Source: JBBDQZ01 sp040905705 (GTDB lineage: Bacteria > Bacteroidota > Rhodothermia > Balneolales > Natronogracilivirgulaceae). Taken from it: a stretch of DNA of 64,000 nt. The first letter of the stretch is position 1, and each line of letters opens with the position of its first letter. The position numbers and the translations under genes are program-made. This document shows, in pieces, positions 8,686-18,156 of this stretch. The DNA lies in the NCBI GenBank assembly GCA_040905705.1, contig JBBDQZ010000053.1, positions 30,942 through 94,941 of the forward strand, written 5' to 3'. The notes below the pieces were generated by a model. The model was not told the DNA's origin, made no database searches, and saw only the letters and a list, made by a program, of their open reading frames with translations.

Positions 8686-9993
8686 ATGTCAAAACCCAAA
8701 CGTTTAGCAATACTGGCAGCAGGTGGGCCCGCACCCGGAATCAATAGCGTCATTGCGGCGGCAACAATTCGTTCAATTCAACAGGGGTATGAAGTGTTGG
8801 GGCTGATGGAAGGTTTTAAATGGATCATGCGCGGTGACACTTCACACATTGAACCTCTGACTATAGATAAAGTCAGCCGTATTCACTTCCAGGGGGGGTC
8901 TTTTATTGGTATTGCCCGGGATAATCCTACCAAAAACAAGGAACATCTGGATAACGCCATCAATGCCCTGTTGAAACTGGGAGTAGACAAGCTTATTACC
9001 ATTGGGGGAGACGATACCGCGTACAGTGCCAAAACGCTTGAAGAGTCATCAGCCGGGAAGATCAGTGTGGTTCATGTGCCCAAAACGATCGACAACGACC
9101 TGGACCTTCCGTATGGAATTCCGACTTTCGGATTTCAGACCGCTCGTCACGATGGAGTACATATTGTGAAAAATTTAATGGTTGATGCACGGACGACTTC
9201 ACGCTGGTATTTTGTTGTTTCCATGGGACGCAAAGCCGGTCACCTCGCCCTTGGGATCGGCAAATCTTCAGGAGCTACATTGACATTAATTCCTGAAGAA
9301 TTCAGGGAGGATAAAATTTCGTTGAAAAAGCTGGTGGATATACTGGTCGGAGCCATCATCAAACGCAAAGCAAACGGGCAGGAAAACGGGGTGGTGATTC
9401 TCGCCGAGGGGCTTGTTGAACGATTGAGCAGCAAGGAACTTGAAGGGCTGGCGGAACTTGAGCGTGACGAACACGACAATTTACGATTTGCCGAGCTGAA
9501 TATTGGAGAAATTCTGAAAAAAGCAGTAAAAAAACGCCTGGAATCGCTGAGTCTTGATGTCACAATTGTGGCTAAAAACATTGGTTACGAGCTACGATGT
9601 GCGGATCCGATCCCGTTTGATATGGAATATACCCGCGATCTCGGTTATTCTGCAGTGGAGTTCATAACCAATGGGGGTACTGCCGCCATGGTCTCCATCC
9701 AGGGCGGACATTTTGTTCCCATGTATTTTAAGGACATTCTTGACAAAAAGACAGGAAAAACACAAATTCGTATGGTGGAAGTGGATTCAATGTCATTTGC
9801 TATAGCGTTGCACTATATGATTCGGTTATTCCGCAGTGATTTCGAGAATACTGAGGTATTAGCCAGGTATGCTGATATTTGTCATCTCAGCGTTGACGAA
9901 TTCCGCTCTCAGTTTGTATATGTTGTTGAGAACGAAGCACAAAGTGACGAAGTTATAGAAAGTATTCGCAAGTATTTATCATCCGAAGCTTGA
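8686..9993 (+). CDS. 6-phosphofructokinase, probably pyrophosphate-dependent
   Basis: A 435-residue member of the phosphofructokinase A family, phosphorylating fructose 6-phosphate to fructose 1,6-bisphosphate. The nucleotide/PPi loop reads GGPAPGIN (residues 13-20), the second glycine motif is GGDD (107-110) and the catalytic segment is PKTIDND (132-138, catalytic Asp 136). In biochemically studied enzymes, Asp after GGD and Lys in PKTIDND mark pyrophosphate-using enzymes, while ATP enzymes carry Gly at both positions. PPi dependence and hence reversibility are therefore likely, though not proven. It is longer than the 320-residue bacterial ATP enzyme, also typical of PPi types. It stands alone, with 350 bases upstream and 246 downstream. 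Confidence 0.9.
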   Translation: MSKPKRLAILAAGGPAPGINSVIAAATIRSIQQGYEVLGLMEGFKWIMRGDTSHIEPLTIDKVSRIHFQGGSFIGIARDNPTKNKEHLDNAINALLKLGVDKLITIGGDDTAYSAKTLEESSAGKISVVHVPKTIDNDLDLPYGIPTFGFQTARHDGVHIVKNLMVDARTTSRWYFVVSMGRKAGHLALGIGKSSGATLTLIPEEFREDKISLKKLVDILVGAIIKRKANGQENGVVILAEGLVERLSSKELEGLAELERDEHDNLRFAELNIGEILKKAVKKRLESLSLDVTIVAKNIGYELRCADPIPFDMEYTRDLGYSAVEFITNGGTAAMVSIQGGHFVPMYFKDILDKKTGKTQIRMVEVDSMSFAIALHYMIRLFRSDFENTEVLARYADICHLSVDEFRSQFVYVVENEAQSDEVIESIRKYLSSEA

Positions 9994-10239
9994 TCCCCGC
10001 TGATCACTTTCCGGGAGGTCAGTATAGCGAATACACGGGCAGGATTTTGAATGATGTTTGAAGCGGATTCACGTTAGCCGTCGCCTTGTTGAAACTGTTC
10101 GGATTATATCCGGGCAGTTTTTTGAATCAACGGTTTCAATCTGTCGTGAGATCATTTATTTTGAAACCAAACCTGTTTTTCAGGTCACGGGAGCTTTCCC
10201 GGGAATCAGGTTCAACATGCATAAAAAAGAGAGCTACTT

Positions 10240-10911
10240 ATGGTTGAAAAAATAAAACTGCATCCGGTTACCCCCCATCAAAAGCGCATTTTTGAAATTG
10301 TCGATCATCTTAAAAACAATAATATAGTGTTGCTTCCTACCGATACACAGTATGCCTTGGTTTGTGACTACAGAAACAAAAAAGGTATTGAGAGAATCAG
10401 GCAGATTCGTCGTCTTCCAACCGATCATTTATTCACATTGTTATGCGACTCCCTGTCTGAAATTTCAAATTTTGCCAGGATGAGTGACAATCAATTCAAG
10501 ATCATCAAACGATTGATACCGGGACCTTATACTTTTGTGCTTCCGGCCACCAGAAACGTTCCAAAATTGTTGTTAAATCCAAAACGCCATACGATCGGAT
10601 TTCGCATTCCGGATTACCCTATTTGTGAGAATCTGATCAAAGAACTGGGAATGCCATTGATTGCAACTACGGCGAGCCATCCGGAATTTGGTGGAAGCGA
10701 GGGAAACGGGACGGGCAACCGCCTGGAGTTATTCCGGAGATTTGAAAAACAGGTAGATATTTTTGTTGATAACGAACAGACGATCCCTGCCGATCATTCA
10801 ACCATTGTGGATATGTCACATGAAGAGCCGGTTGTTATCCGGCCCGGGAAAGGCATAGATGAATTTCTTTCGGTTTGTGCAAAATATAACTTAACGCCGG
10901 TGGAAGCTTGA
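10240..10911 (+). CDS. Sua5/YciO/YrdC domain protein, YciO-like
   Basis: A 223-residue YrdC-fold protein. The landmarks are LLPTDTQYALVCD (residues 28-40), the PGPYTFVLPAT segment near residue 92, and the closing STIVDMS...PVVIRPGKG. True threonylcarbamoyl-AMP synthases (TsaC/Sua5) carry a Ser-x-Asn motif after the central beta strand; here the same place reads TTASHPEFGG. That makes it closer to YciO, whose role is less clear, than to TsaC. A function in tRNA t6A synthesis is possible but should not be assumed. ATG at 10240 is preceded by a purine-rich AGAGAG. It converges on mtnA with 12 bases between the stops. Confidence 0.75.
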   Translation: MVEKIKLHPVTPHQKRIFEIVDHLKNNNIVLLPTDTQYALVCDYRNKKGIERIRQIRRLPTDHLFTLLCDSLSEISNFARMSDNQFKIIKRLIPGPYTFVLPATRNVPKLLLNPKRHTIGFRIPDYPICENLIKELGMPLIATTASHPEFGGSEGNGTGNRLELFRRFEKQVDIFVDNEQTIPADHSTIVDMSHEEPVVIRPGKGIDEFLSVCAKYNLTPVEA

Positions 10912-10923
10912 TTTACCAGGTTG

Positions 10924-12027
10924 TTATTTTGCTGTAATCGCGGCAAGGTTTTCAGCATAATCTGGTTTCACGACTCCTTTCTCTGTAATAAATGCGGTAA
11001 TCAGTTGATAAGGAGTAATGTCGAATGCAGGATTGTAAGCCGGTGTTTGATTCGGGGCCGTCATATATTGTCCGACTTTTCGTAATTCGTGTTCACTGCG
11101 CATTTCGATAGGTATCGAATCACCTGATTTCACATTCATGTCGATCGAGGACAAGGGTGCGGCGATATAAAACGGAATATTATGATGCTTAGCCAACACA
11201 GCCAGCGAATAGGTCCCGATTTTGTTAGCCGCATCACCATTCCTTGCAACACGGTCCGTACCGACAATAATCATATCCACATTTTTATGTTGCATGACCC
11301 ATCCGGCTGCAGAATCCGCAATGATATGATGATGGATATTCGCTCTTTGAAGTTCCCAGGAAGTCAGTCGGCTGCCCTGAAATAGCGGGCGTGTTTCATC
11401 GACCCACACATGGACGTTTTTGTTATTCATATGTGCATGGTATATAACCGACAGGGCGGTTCCGTATTGTCCGGTGGCAAGACTTCCGGTATTGCAATGA
11501 GTCAGAATGTCGGCTTTATCAGGAATCAATATCTGTCCATGTTTGCCGATATCAGCGCAGACACGTTTGTCTTCCTTTAGCAGGGAATGTGCCAGATTAA
11601 GCAGATGATTTTTAATTTCAGTTATCGGTTTATGGCGCAGGGCATGTGCCGTTCGAATCATTTTATCCAGTGCCCATTGCAGATTAGCCGCTGTCGGACG
11701 TGCAGAAGCAAGATACACAGAAATTCTCTTCACTTCCGTTTCGAACTCATGCAAATCGTCTTCGCGCAAGTCTTTAACTCCAAGATACAAACCGTAAGCT
11801 GCAGCCAGGCCAATGGCCGGAGCACCGCGAATACGCATTGATTTTATGGCTTCCCAAATCCGGCCCACTTCATAAATATCGAGAAAAATTTCCCTGTTGG
11901 GAAGATACGTTTGATCAATAATCCGAAGGTGGTCGTCCACCCACTTGATCGATTCAAATACACTGGGTTGAGTGCTGGCTTTTGGCATGGTTGCGGTGAT
12001 ACGTCTGTCTGAATGGTATGATGTCAT
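10924..12027 (-). CDS. mtnA: S-methyl-5-thioribose-1-phosphate isomerase
   Basis: A 367-residue MtnA of the eIF2B-alpha-like isomerase family. It converts 5-methylthioribose 1-phosphate to 5-methylthioribulose 1-phosphate in the methionine salvage pathway. Diagnostic segments are RGAPAIGLAAAYGLY, LTHCNTGSLATG (catalytic Cys) and VGTDRVARNGDAANKIGTY (catalytic Asp). The start at 12027 is a plain ATG. No other methionine-salvage gene is visible nearby, so the rest of the pathway must be elsewhere or absent. It sits downstream of xerD on the same strand with a 39-base gap, but there is no functional link between them. Some members accept ribose 1-phosphate-type substrates. Confidence 0.93.
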   Translation of the reverse strand: MTSYHSDRRITATMPKASTQPSVFESIKWVDDHLRIIDQTYLPNREIFLDIYEVGRIWEAIKSMRIRGAPAIGLAAAYGLYLGVKDLREDDLHEFETEVKRISVYLASARPTAANLQWALDKMIRTAHALRHKPITEIKNHLLNLAHSLLKEDKRVCADIGKHGQILIPDKADILTHCNTGSLATGQYGTALSVIYHAHMNNKNVHVWVDETRPLFQGSRLTSWELQRANIHHHIIADSAAGWVMQHKNVDMIIVGTDRVARNGDAANKIGTYSLAVLAKHHNIPFYIAAPLSSIDMNVKSGDSIPIEMRSEHELRKVGQYMTAPNQTPAYNPAFDITPYQLITAFITEKGVVKPDYAENLAAITAK

Positions 12028-12066
12028 CGAAAGGATACAAATAAAATTGAGCGGTGTACCTGTCTG

Positions 12067-12972
12067 TCAAGCTCTGGGATGGTACGTTTTATGTACTTCT
12101 TCCAGAAACGAACGGTCGATATGGGTATAAATTTCTGTGGTTAAAATGGAAGCATGACCAAGCATTTCCTGCACAGCCCGCAAATCGGCGCCCCCTTCCA
12201 GCAGATGTGTGGCAAAAGAATGGCGCAATGTGTGCGGGTGAACCGGTTTTTGAACACCTGCCTCCCGGGCGGCTTGGGTAACAATATGCCACAGGCTCAT
12301 GCGGGATAAAGGCTTGCCCCGATAGCTCAAAAAAATACGGTTTTTGCTTTCAGCTTGATTCTTTAGAAGAAAAGGCCGGCCGGCATTCAAATAGTCTTTT
12401 AATGCGTCCAGGGCTTTTTGCCCAACCGGTACCAGACGTTCCTTGTTGCCCTTGCCAATAATACGCAGCAGTTGCAATTCAACGATCAGCTGATTTTTTT
12501 CCAGTTGAATCACTTCGCTCGCACGTACACCGGTCGCATACATTAACTCGAGAATAGCGGCATCCCGTTTCCCCAGCACATCCGAGCGATCCGGCGAATC
12601 CAGCATTGCCGCCACTTCATATTGATCCGGCACATCAGGCAAATGGCGGCCCTTTCTTGGCAGTTCGATCAGTTCAGCCGGATTGGCGGCACACCACCGC
12701 TCCATCACGGCGAATTGATGGAATCCGCGGATAGTCGATATATTTCGTGCAATTGTGCTAACGGATAATTTCATCATCATCAGCTCTTTGAGATATTTTT
12801 CTACGTGATCAAGGACAATGCCCGACAAGTCCTGCAAACCGATATCCCTTCCGATAAATATCAAATATCTGCGAAGATCGTTTTCATATGAAACTAACGA
12901 ATTAAGAGACAGCCCTTTCTCCAATTTTAAAAAATGGAGATACTGTGCCCGTTCAGAATCAAAATAGCTCAT
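12067..12972 (-). CDS. xerD: Tyrosine recombinase XerD
   Basis: A 301-residue site-specific recombinase with an N-terminal SAM-like core-binding domain (residues 1-85) and a catalytic domain. The catalytic set is complete: Arg in ATGVRASEV, Lys in IGKGNKERL, His and Arg in HTLRHSFATHLLEGG, His in LGHASILTT and the nucleophile Tyr in EIYTHID. Length, and the C-terminal RSFLEEVHKTYHPRA-like tail, match chromosomal XerD, which with XerC resolves chromosome dimers at dif. Its start overlaps the stop of the upstream HD gene by four bases (ATGA), indicating coupling. It is not accompanied by integrase cargo or att-like repeats, so a mobile-element role is unlikely. Confidence 0.88.
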   Translation of the reverse strand: MSYFDSERAQYLHFLKLEKGLSLNSLVSYENDLRRYLIFIGRDIGLQDLSGIVLDHVEKYLKELMMMKLSVSTIARNISTIRGFHQFAVMERWCAANPAELIELPRKGRHLPDVPDQYEVAAMLDSPDRSDVLGKRDAAILELMYATGVRASEVIQLEKNQLIVELQLLRIIGKGNKERLVPVGQKALDALKDYLNAGRPFLLKNQAESKNRIFLSYRGKPLSRMSLWHIVTQAAREAGVQKPVHPHTLRHSFATHLLEGGADLRAVQEMLGHASILTTEIYTHIDRSFLEEVHKTYHPRA

Positions 12973-15335
12973 TCTTCTCCAACCCCGGATTCCCTTTGAT
13001 CCTCCACCGCAGATGATTCATCTTCTTCCTGGCCCGGATATTTGACCCTGCCATGATACATACCCTGAAGAATTCGGGTAAAAATCTCTTTGATGATATT
13101 TAAATCCTTCAGTGTAAGTGAGCAGTCGTTGAGCTGTCCTTCAGCAAGCCGGTCATCCACCAGTCTGTTTACCAGGTTTTCAAGTTTTTGGTAAGAGTGG
13201 TCTGACATAGAGCGGGAAGCCGCTTCCACACCATCGGCAAGCAGTAAAATCCCGGTTTCCTTACTGTTTGGAATGGGCCCGTTATACCGGAAGTCTTCCT
13301 CCTGAATTTCCTGTTCGTTGCCGGATTCGTTCATCGCTTTTTCATAGAAATACCGGATCAGTGATGTACCATGATGCGTCCGTATAAAATCAATGAGTAT
13401 GTCCGGAAGTTCAATTTCTTTGGCCATTTTTACCCCGGTATCCACATGGTTTTTTATAATAAGGGCACTCATCCGGGGTTTAAGCTTGTCATGTACATTT
13501 CCTGATTGCTGGTTTTCAACGAAATACTGTGGTTTTTCCAGTTTTCCGATATCGTGATAGAGTGCGCCAACCCGGCACAAAAGGGAATTGGCAGCGATGC
13601 CGGATGCTGAGGCTTCAGCCAGATTGGCGACTTGCAGGCTGTGGTGAAAACTTCCAGGGGCTTCCAGCATCAGTTTTTTGAGAATGGGTTGGTTGGTATC
13701 GCTCAACTCCAGAAGGGTTACATCGGTGGTGATGCGAAACGTTTTTTCGATGAGAAGGATTAGCGGATATGTGAGCCAAATTCCCACGGCATTGCCGAGC
13801 AGGAAGATCAGATTGTTGAAATAAGCGGGCCACCCGCCCACTTTGGTGAGAGTAAAACCGAAGAGTACCAGCGCATAGGAAAAGAAGATCAGAGCGGGTG
13901 TAGTCAAATAGAATTGACTGCGGTCTTTGATATCACGTACCGAGTATACACCTATGCTGCAGGCGGTAATCGTAGCCACAACAAATTCAAAATTATTACC
14001 GTACATCAGGCCGGCCAGCAGGGCGAGTAGAGACGTGGTCATGAGTCCCACCCGGGAGTCGAAGATGATGGTCAGCAGGATGGGTGAGATAGCGAAGGGA
14101 ACGACATAAGGTGAGACATCTTCAACTCTTGCAACAAATGCACCGATACTGTAGACAAGCGCTACAGTCAGAAAAACCAGCAAGAGCATTGGGTTTTGAT
14201 CGAAAATTTTGCGACGGTACAGAAATATGTAGAGGAAAAATATCAAGGAGACAGCAATCACGAGGATGGTTTCCCCGATGTACTGTCGCCAGAGTTCCAT
14301 CTCACTGGCTCGTTCAGCTCGTGCTCTGGCAAGGTTTTGCAGTATATTATGTCGATCCGGTGTAATAATATCGCCGCGCCGTATGATAACCTGCCCTTCT
14401 GAAACCGCGCCTTTGGTAGGTGAAATGGCTTCTATTCGTTCCTGTATCAACGATTCGGTGTCTTCATTACTGAAGAACAGGTTGGGTTCAATGATCTGGT
14501 TTAGTAACCGGCTCCCTGTCACTACGAAGATTTCATCTTCAAATCGATTGGAAAGTCTGTTTTCAGCATATTCCAGAGCTTCGTTAATTGTGCGAACCCG
14601 ATCAATGTTTACATCCTGTTCGGTACGCTCATCCAGGTTCCGGATAGTAATTTCATCAGAAGTCAGATTCTCCTTGTCAAGATTGATGATACCGGCGGAA
14701 AAAAGTGATTCAAGAATGCTTTCAAGTTCGGATTGAATTTCATAGCCGATAAAGTCATTAGCCATATTTCCTCCCTGATCCGGAGCAAGCCGGGAATCGT
14801 TGAGTTGATCGAGCAGGGCATCCCAGGAACTTTCATTGATTCTGAGTCCCGAAAGATTACGTATTTCTATAAACCGGAGACTGTCATCATAGGCCAGTTC
14901 CGGCATATGTATACGGGAGTTTTGCCAGTCGAGATAGGCGTCGACCACCTCATCCATCCTCTCGAAAACAGTGTCCAGCCTGTTAAAAGTTCTACTGACC
15001 GGTTGTTGATCGATCAGAAAAATGGGGAAAGTGTTTTGCTGAATATCGTTAATTTCATCCCGGATTTCGGAGTCGTCCTTGAGTATACTGAAGGTGAAAG
15101 GTGCAGTAAGGTCTTCATTACGCCAGGGTTCTCCTATACTATAGGCCAATTCTGAATAGGGGGATTTGGGATATAATCCAATCACCAATATGAGAAAAAC
15201 AAGGCTCAGTGCCAGCTTAAAGATATTATTTCGGTTTAAGGGCCCCGGCACCTGATCTTTTTTCAACTTTTCCGTAGTAAAAGGCACATACGCCTTTTTC
15301 TTTCTGTTAAGGCCAAGTTTCTCCAAAAAGCCCAT
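12969..15335 (-). CDS. 7TM-HD family phosphohydrolase (PgpH-like cyclic di-AMP phosphodiesterase)
   Basis: A 788-residue membrane protein with the order found in PgpH/YqfF: one N-terminal helix (about residues 37-54), an extracytoplasmic 7TMR-HDED domain (about 60-345), a block of about seven membrane helices (354-535), and a cytoplasmic HD domain. The metal motif is HDIG at residues 594-597, with the preceding SFHHSLQVANLAE helix. Listeria PgpH hydrolyses cyclic di-AMP to pApA; that activity is likely here by family. The acidic C-terminal tail (EEDESSAVEDQRE) is probably disordered. It overlaps xerD by four bases. Start at 15335 places a basic segment before the first helix. Confidence 0.87.
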   Translation of the reverse strand: MGFLEKLGLNRKKKAYVPFTTEKLKKDQVPGPLNRNNIFKLALSLVFLILVIGLYPKSPYSELAYSIGEPWRNEDLTAPFTFSILKDDSEIRDEINDIQQNTFPIFLIDQQPVSRTFNRLDTVFERMDEVVDAYLDWQNSRIHMPELAYDDSLRFIEIRNLSGLRINESSWDALLDQLNDSRLAPDQGGNMANDFIGYEIQSELESILESLFSAGIINLDKENLTSDEITIRNLDERTEQDVNIDRVRTINEALEYAENRLSNRFEDEIFVVTGSRLLNQIIEPNLFFSNEDTESLIQERIEAISPTKGAVSEGQVIIRRGDIITPDRHNILQNLARARAERASEMELWRQYIGETILVIAVSLIFFLYIFLYRRKIFDQNPMLLLVFLTVALVYSIGAFVARVEDVSPYVVPFAISPILLTIIFDSRVGLMTTSLLALLAGLMYGNNFEFVVATITACSIGVYSVRDIKDRSQFYLTTPALIFFSYALVLFGFTLTKVGGWPAYFNNLIFLLGNAVGIWLTYPLILLIEKTFRITTDVTLLELSDTNQPILKKLMLEAPGSFHHSLQVANLAEASASGIAANSLLCRVGALYHDIGKLEKPQYFVENQQSGNVHDKLKPRMSALIIKNHVDTGVKMAKEIELPDILIDFIRTHHGTSLIRYFYEKAMNESGNEQEIQEEDFRYNGPIPNSKETGILLLADGVEAASRSMSDHSYQKLENLVNRLVDDRLAEGQLNDCSLTLKDLNIIKEIFTRILQGMYHGRVKYPGQEEDESSAVEDQRESGVGEE

Positions 15336-15422
15336 ATGGATGGCTCAGAATTAGTGAAATTGAAAAATAATTACGATTACACCCGATAATTTCGCCGGAT
15401 CAGATTGGCGACAACAGCATTG

Positions 15423-15776
15423 TCAACTTTTTGTCTCGGCGACAATGGAAATGCCTTCATTTATGTCGGATGCTATTGTGAAGGCACTGTCCAGTTGAGA
15501 GATAGACAAAAGTTTAAGAACGCGATCTGGAACATTGCATAGAACAAGATTGCGGTCCAGATCCCGATATAAACGTTGTGCCAACAACAGAGCACCCAAC
15601 CCGCTGGAGTCGGCAAAGGTGACCGCACCCAGGTCAAGGATTAAATGTCCGGAATCATTGGTATTGGCCAATACAATAAATTGACTTTTCAGTTCGGGCG
15701 CCACCTTGCTGTCAAGCCGCTCCGATTTAAGAGTCATAATAGAAGTGTCGTCTTCAGTCTGGATTTCAAATTTCAT
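15423..15776 (-). CDS. STAS-domain anti-sigma factor antagonist
   Basis: A 117-residue single STAS domain. The segment around residues 55-70, TFADSSGLGALLLAQR, contains the Ser-Ser-Gly-Leu-Gly signature whose serine is phosphorylated by an anti-sigma kinase in SpoIIAA/RsbV relatives. It would bind and neutralise a kinase-type anti-sigma factor or act in a partner-switching relay. No kinase or phosphatase partner is encoded nearby, so its target is unknown. It lies 87 bases upstream of the 7TM-HD gene on the same strand and 167 bases downstream of ligA, so it may be the first gene of a STAS/HD/xerD transcript. Confidence 0.85.
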   Translation of the reverse strand: MKFEIQTEDDTSIMTLKSERLDSKVAPELKSQFIVLANTNDSGHLILDLGAVTFADSSGLGALLLAQRLYRDLDRNLVLCNVPDRVLKLLSISQLDSAFTIASDINEGISIVAETKS

Positions 15777-15943
15777 ATACGTTGCTTTCTGAAATGATTG
15801 CCGTTTTACGTTGTCAACCGTTATAATCAGATATGGATTGGTATGGCTTTTCTGTTGTAAGATACATCATTGAAATTTTCTCCGTTCATTCCTGTCCGTA
15901 TACGTATAGGATTTTCATGCCAATGATAAAATACGAATTCCGA

Positions 15944-18004
15944 TCAGTTAATCATCTTTAAAAATGCCGCTTCGTCCAGCACCGTTACCCGCAGTTTGCG
16001 CGCGTTGTCCAGCTTGCTTCCGGCTTCCTCCCCAGCGACAACGAAATCGGTATATTTACTGACCGAGGAGGTGATTTTCCCTCCGTGAATTTCGATCAAA
16101 GATTTTGCTTCAGATCGTTTCATTGATGGCATCGATCCGGTGAGTACAAATGATTTTCCTGCCAGCTTATTCGACACTTGGTGCTGTGATTCAGACCGGA
16201 ATTGTAATCCAAGAGCGGCCAGCTCTTCAATCATTTTTTGATTTTCCGGATTTTTGAAGAAAGAACGGACGGAACCGGCTATACGCGGCCCGATGGAATC
16301 CACACGACACAATTCCTCCTCCGAAGCCTTCGTCAGTGATTCCAGCGATGTGAATGCACGGGCCAAATCACGTGCCACCGTTACACCGACAAACCGAATT
16401 CCAAGAGCGTATAATACTTTTTCGAAGGGCTTCTCTTTGCTTTTTTCAATTGCCTGAATCAGATTATCTGCGCTTTTTTCGGCCATTCTTTCCAGCGGGA
16501 CCAGCTTTTCCGGTGTAAGATGGTACAGGTCGGGAAATTTTGTAACAAGCCCTTCTGCGACCAACTGATTGATGACCGCTTCGCCCAGTCCGTCGATGTC
16601 CATGGCATCGCGGGAGGCAAAATGCTCCAGCCGGCTCCGAACTTGTGGTGGACACTGGTTATTGGTGCATCGCCAGGCAGCTTCTTCTGGTAATCTTACC
16701 AGTTTTGCATGGCATGCCGGACAGTTTTCCGGCATTTTAAATGGGGCACCTCGTTTCTTTTTTTCCTGAAGTACTACATTGACCACCTGGGGAATGATCT
16801 CGCCGGCTTTTTCTATAACAACCTGATCTCCTTTTCGGATATCTTTTCGCAGGATTTCGTCTTCGTTATGAAGAGTCGCTCGTCTGATCGTGCTGCCTGC
16901 CAGTGAAACGGGGTCCAGTTCCGCAACGGGAGTGATGGTACCGAGTCGTCCCACCTGCAGTGTAATTTCATGGATCCGGCTGATTGCCTGCTCGGCTTCA
17001 AATTTGTAGGCAATTGCCCATCTTGGGGCTTTGGCGGTTTCTCCAAGGATTTCACGATAACGTTCTTCGTTGATTTTGATGACTACGCCGTCGGTTTCGT
17101 AGGGAAGGTCTTTGCGCAGAGCTGCCCATTTTTCGATCACGTTGTGCACATCATTAATGCCTGCGCACCATTCACGGTATTCACATGCCCGAAATCCCAT
17201 TTTCTCAAGTAAATTCAGTTTTTCCACCTGAGTTCGATTTTTGTTGTTGTCGTCAATCAGCAGATCATAAGCAAACATGCGGATGGGACGGCGGGCTACT
17301 ATGGCGGGATCCTGGAGTTTGAGGGTACCTGCGGTCGCGTTGCGAGGATTGGCAAATGTCGCTTCACCTTGTTCTTCCCGGTCGCTGTTCATTTTCGCGA
17401 ATGCAGACAGCTCCATATATGCTTCCCCACGGACCTCCAGTTCATCCGGATAACGGTCTGAAGGGGGCGAGGTTTTGTAGGCCTCTTTTTCTTTCAGAGA
17501 ATCTTTTTTCTCCAAAGGGTCAAATTTAATTTCCATGGGGATATCACGGATAGTTCGAATGTTTGGAGTAATATCATCGCCTTGTGTTCCATCACCCCGG
17601 GTGGCTCCGAGAATCAGTTTTCCATGCTCATATCGCAAGCGGATAGCCATCCCGTCATATTTCAGTTCTGCGATATAACTGTAATTTTCGTGGCCAAGCA
17701 GGTTTTTTACCCGTCGGTCAAAATCGTCCAGTTCATTGCGACTGTAGGTGTTGGAGAGGCTCAACATCGGCACCGGATGAATGACGGTTGGGAATTCTTT
17801 TGTCGGCTGGCCGCCTATACGTTGTGTGGGGGAGTCGGGGGTCTGCAGGTCGTACGTCTCTTCCAGAAGGCGAAGTTCGTCAAGAAGCCGGTCGAACTCA
17901 TGGTCGGACATCAGGGGGGAGGCTTCCTGATAATAGGCATCGTTGGCTTTCTTCAGCTGTTGTTTCAGGTTATTGATTTTTTCCCGGGCTTCTGACGGTT
18001 TCAT
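15944..18004 (-). CDS. ligA: NAD+-dependent DNA ligase LigA
   Basis: A 686-residue LigA with all the usual parts: the NMN-binding Ia region at the N-terminus, adenylation domain with nucleophile Lys 115 in AELKYDG, OB fold, a four-cysteine zinc finger (CPACHAKL...CTNNQC), helix-hairpin-helix repeats and a C-terminal BRCT domain (about residues 610-686, GKSFVLTGSM). It seals nicks in replication and repair using NAD+. A short Lys/Glu-rich insertion follows the adenylation core near residue 165 (KKDSLKEKEAYK), which is a length variant rather than damage. Start at 18004 is ATG. It is transcribed in the same direction as the RodZ-like gene upstream, with a 152-base gap. Confidence 0.97.
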   Translation of the reverse strand: MKPSEAREKINNLKQQLKKANDAYYQEASPLMSDHEFDRLLDELRLLEETYDLQTPDSPTQRIGGQPTKEFPTVIHPVPMLSLSNTYSRNELDDFDRRVKNLLGHENYSYIAELKYDGMAIRLRYEHGKLILGATRGDGTQGDDITPNIRTIRDIPMEIKFDPLEKKDSLKEKEAYKTSPPSDRYPDELEVRGEAYMELSAFAKMNSDREEQGEATFANPRNATAGTLKLQDPAIVARRPIRMFAYDLLIDDNNKNRTQVEKLNLLEKMGFRACEYREWCAGINDVHNVIEKWAALRKDLPYETDGVVIKINEERYREILGETAKAPRWAIAYKFEAEQAISRIHEITLQVGRLGTITPVAELDPVSLAGSTIRRATLHNEDEILRKDIRKGDQVVIEKAGEIIPQVVNVVLQEKKKRGAPFKMPENCPACHAKLVRLPEEAAWRCTNNQCPPQVRSRLEHFASRDAMDIDGLGEAVINQLVAEGLVTKFPDLYHLTPEKLVPLERMAEKSADNLIQAIEKSKEKPFEKVLYALGIRFVGVTVARDLARAFTSLESLTKASEEELCRVDSIGPRIAGSVRSFFKNPENQKMIEELAALGLQFRSESQHQVSNKLAGKSFVLTGSMPSMKRSEAKSLIEIHGGKITSSVSKYTDFVVAGEEAGSKLDNARKLRVTVLDEAAFLKMIN

Positions 18005-18156
18005 AGTCGGATATGGAAATAAATGAGTTTGTATTACCGGATGAGAAAGGGTTGGTTGAATTTACCGGACAAACGAGTGATGCCGTTTTGGAGAGGGTAT
18101 TTACAGGGAAGAACTGGGAGCAGCAACAATAACAGAGTCGGTTTGGGTCCGCAGGG

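Noticed and set aside
12067..12972. XerD-like recombinase as part of an integrated element
   Set aside because: Sequence is that of chromosomal XerD, it is translation-coupled to the 7TM-HD gene, and no att repeats or cargo genes are present.
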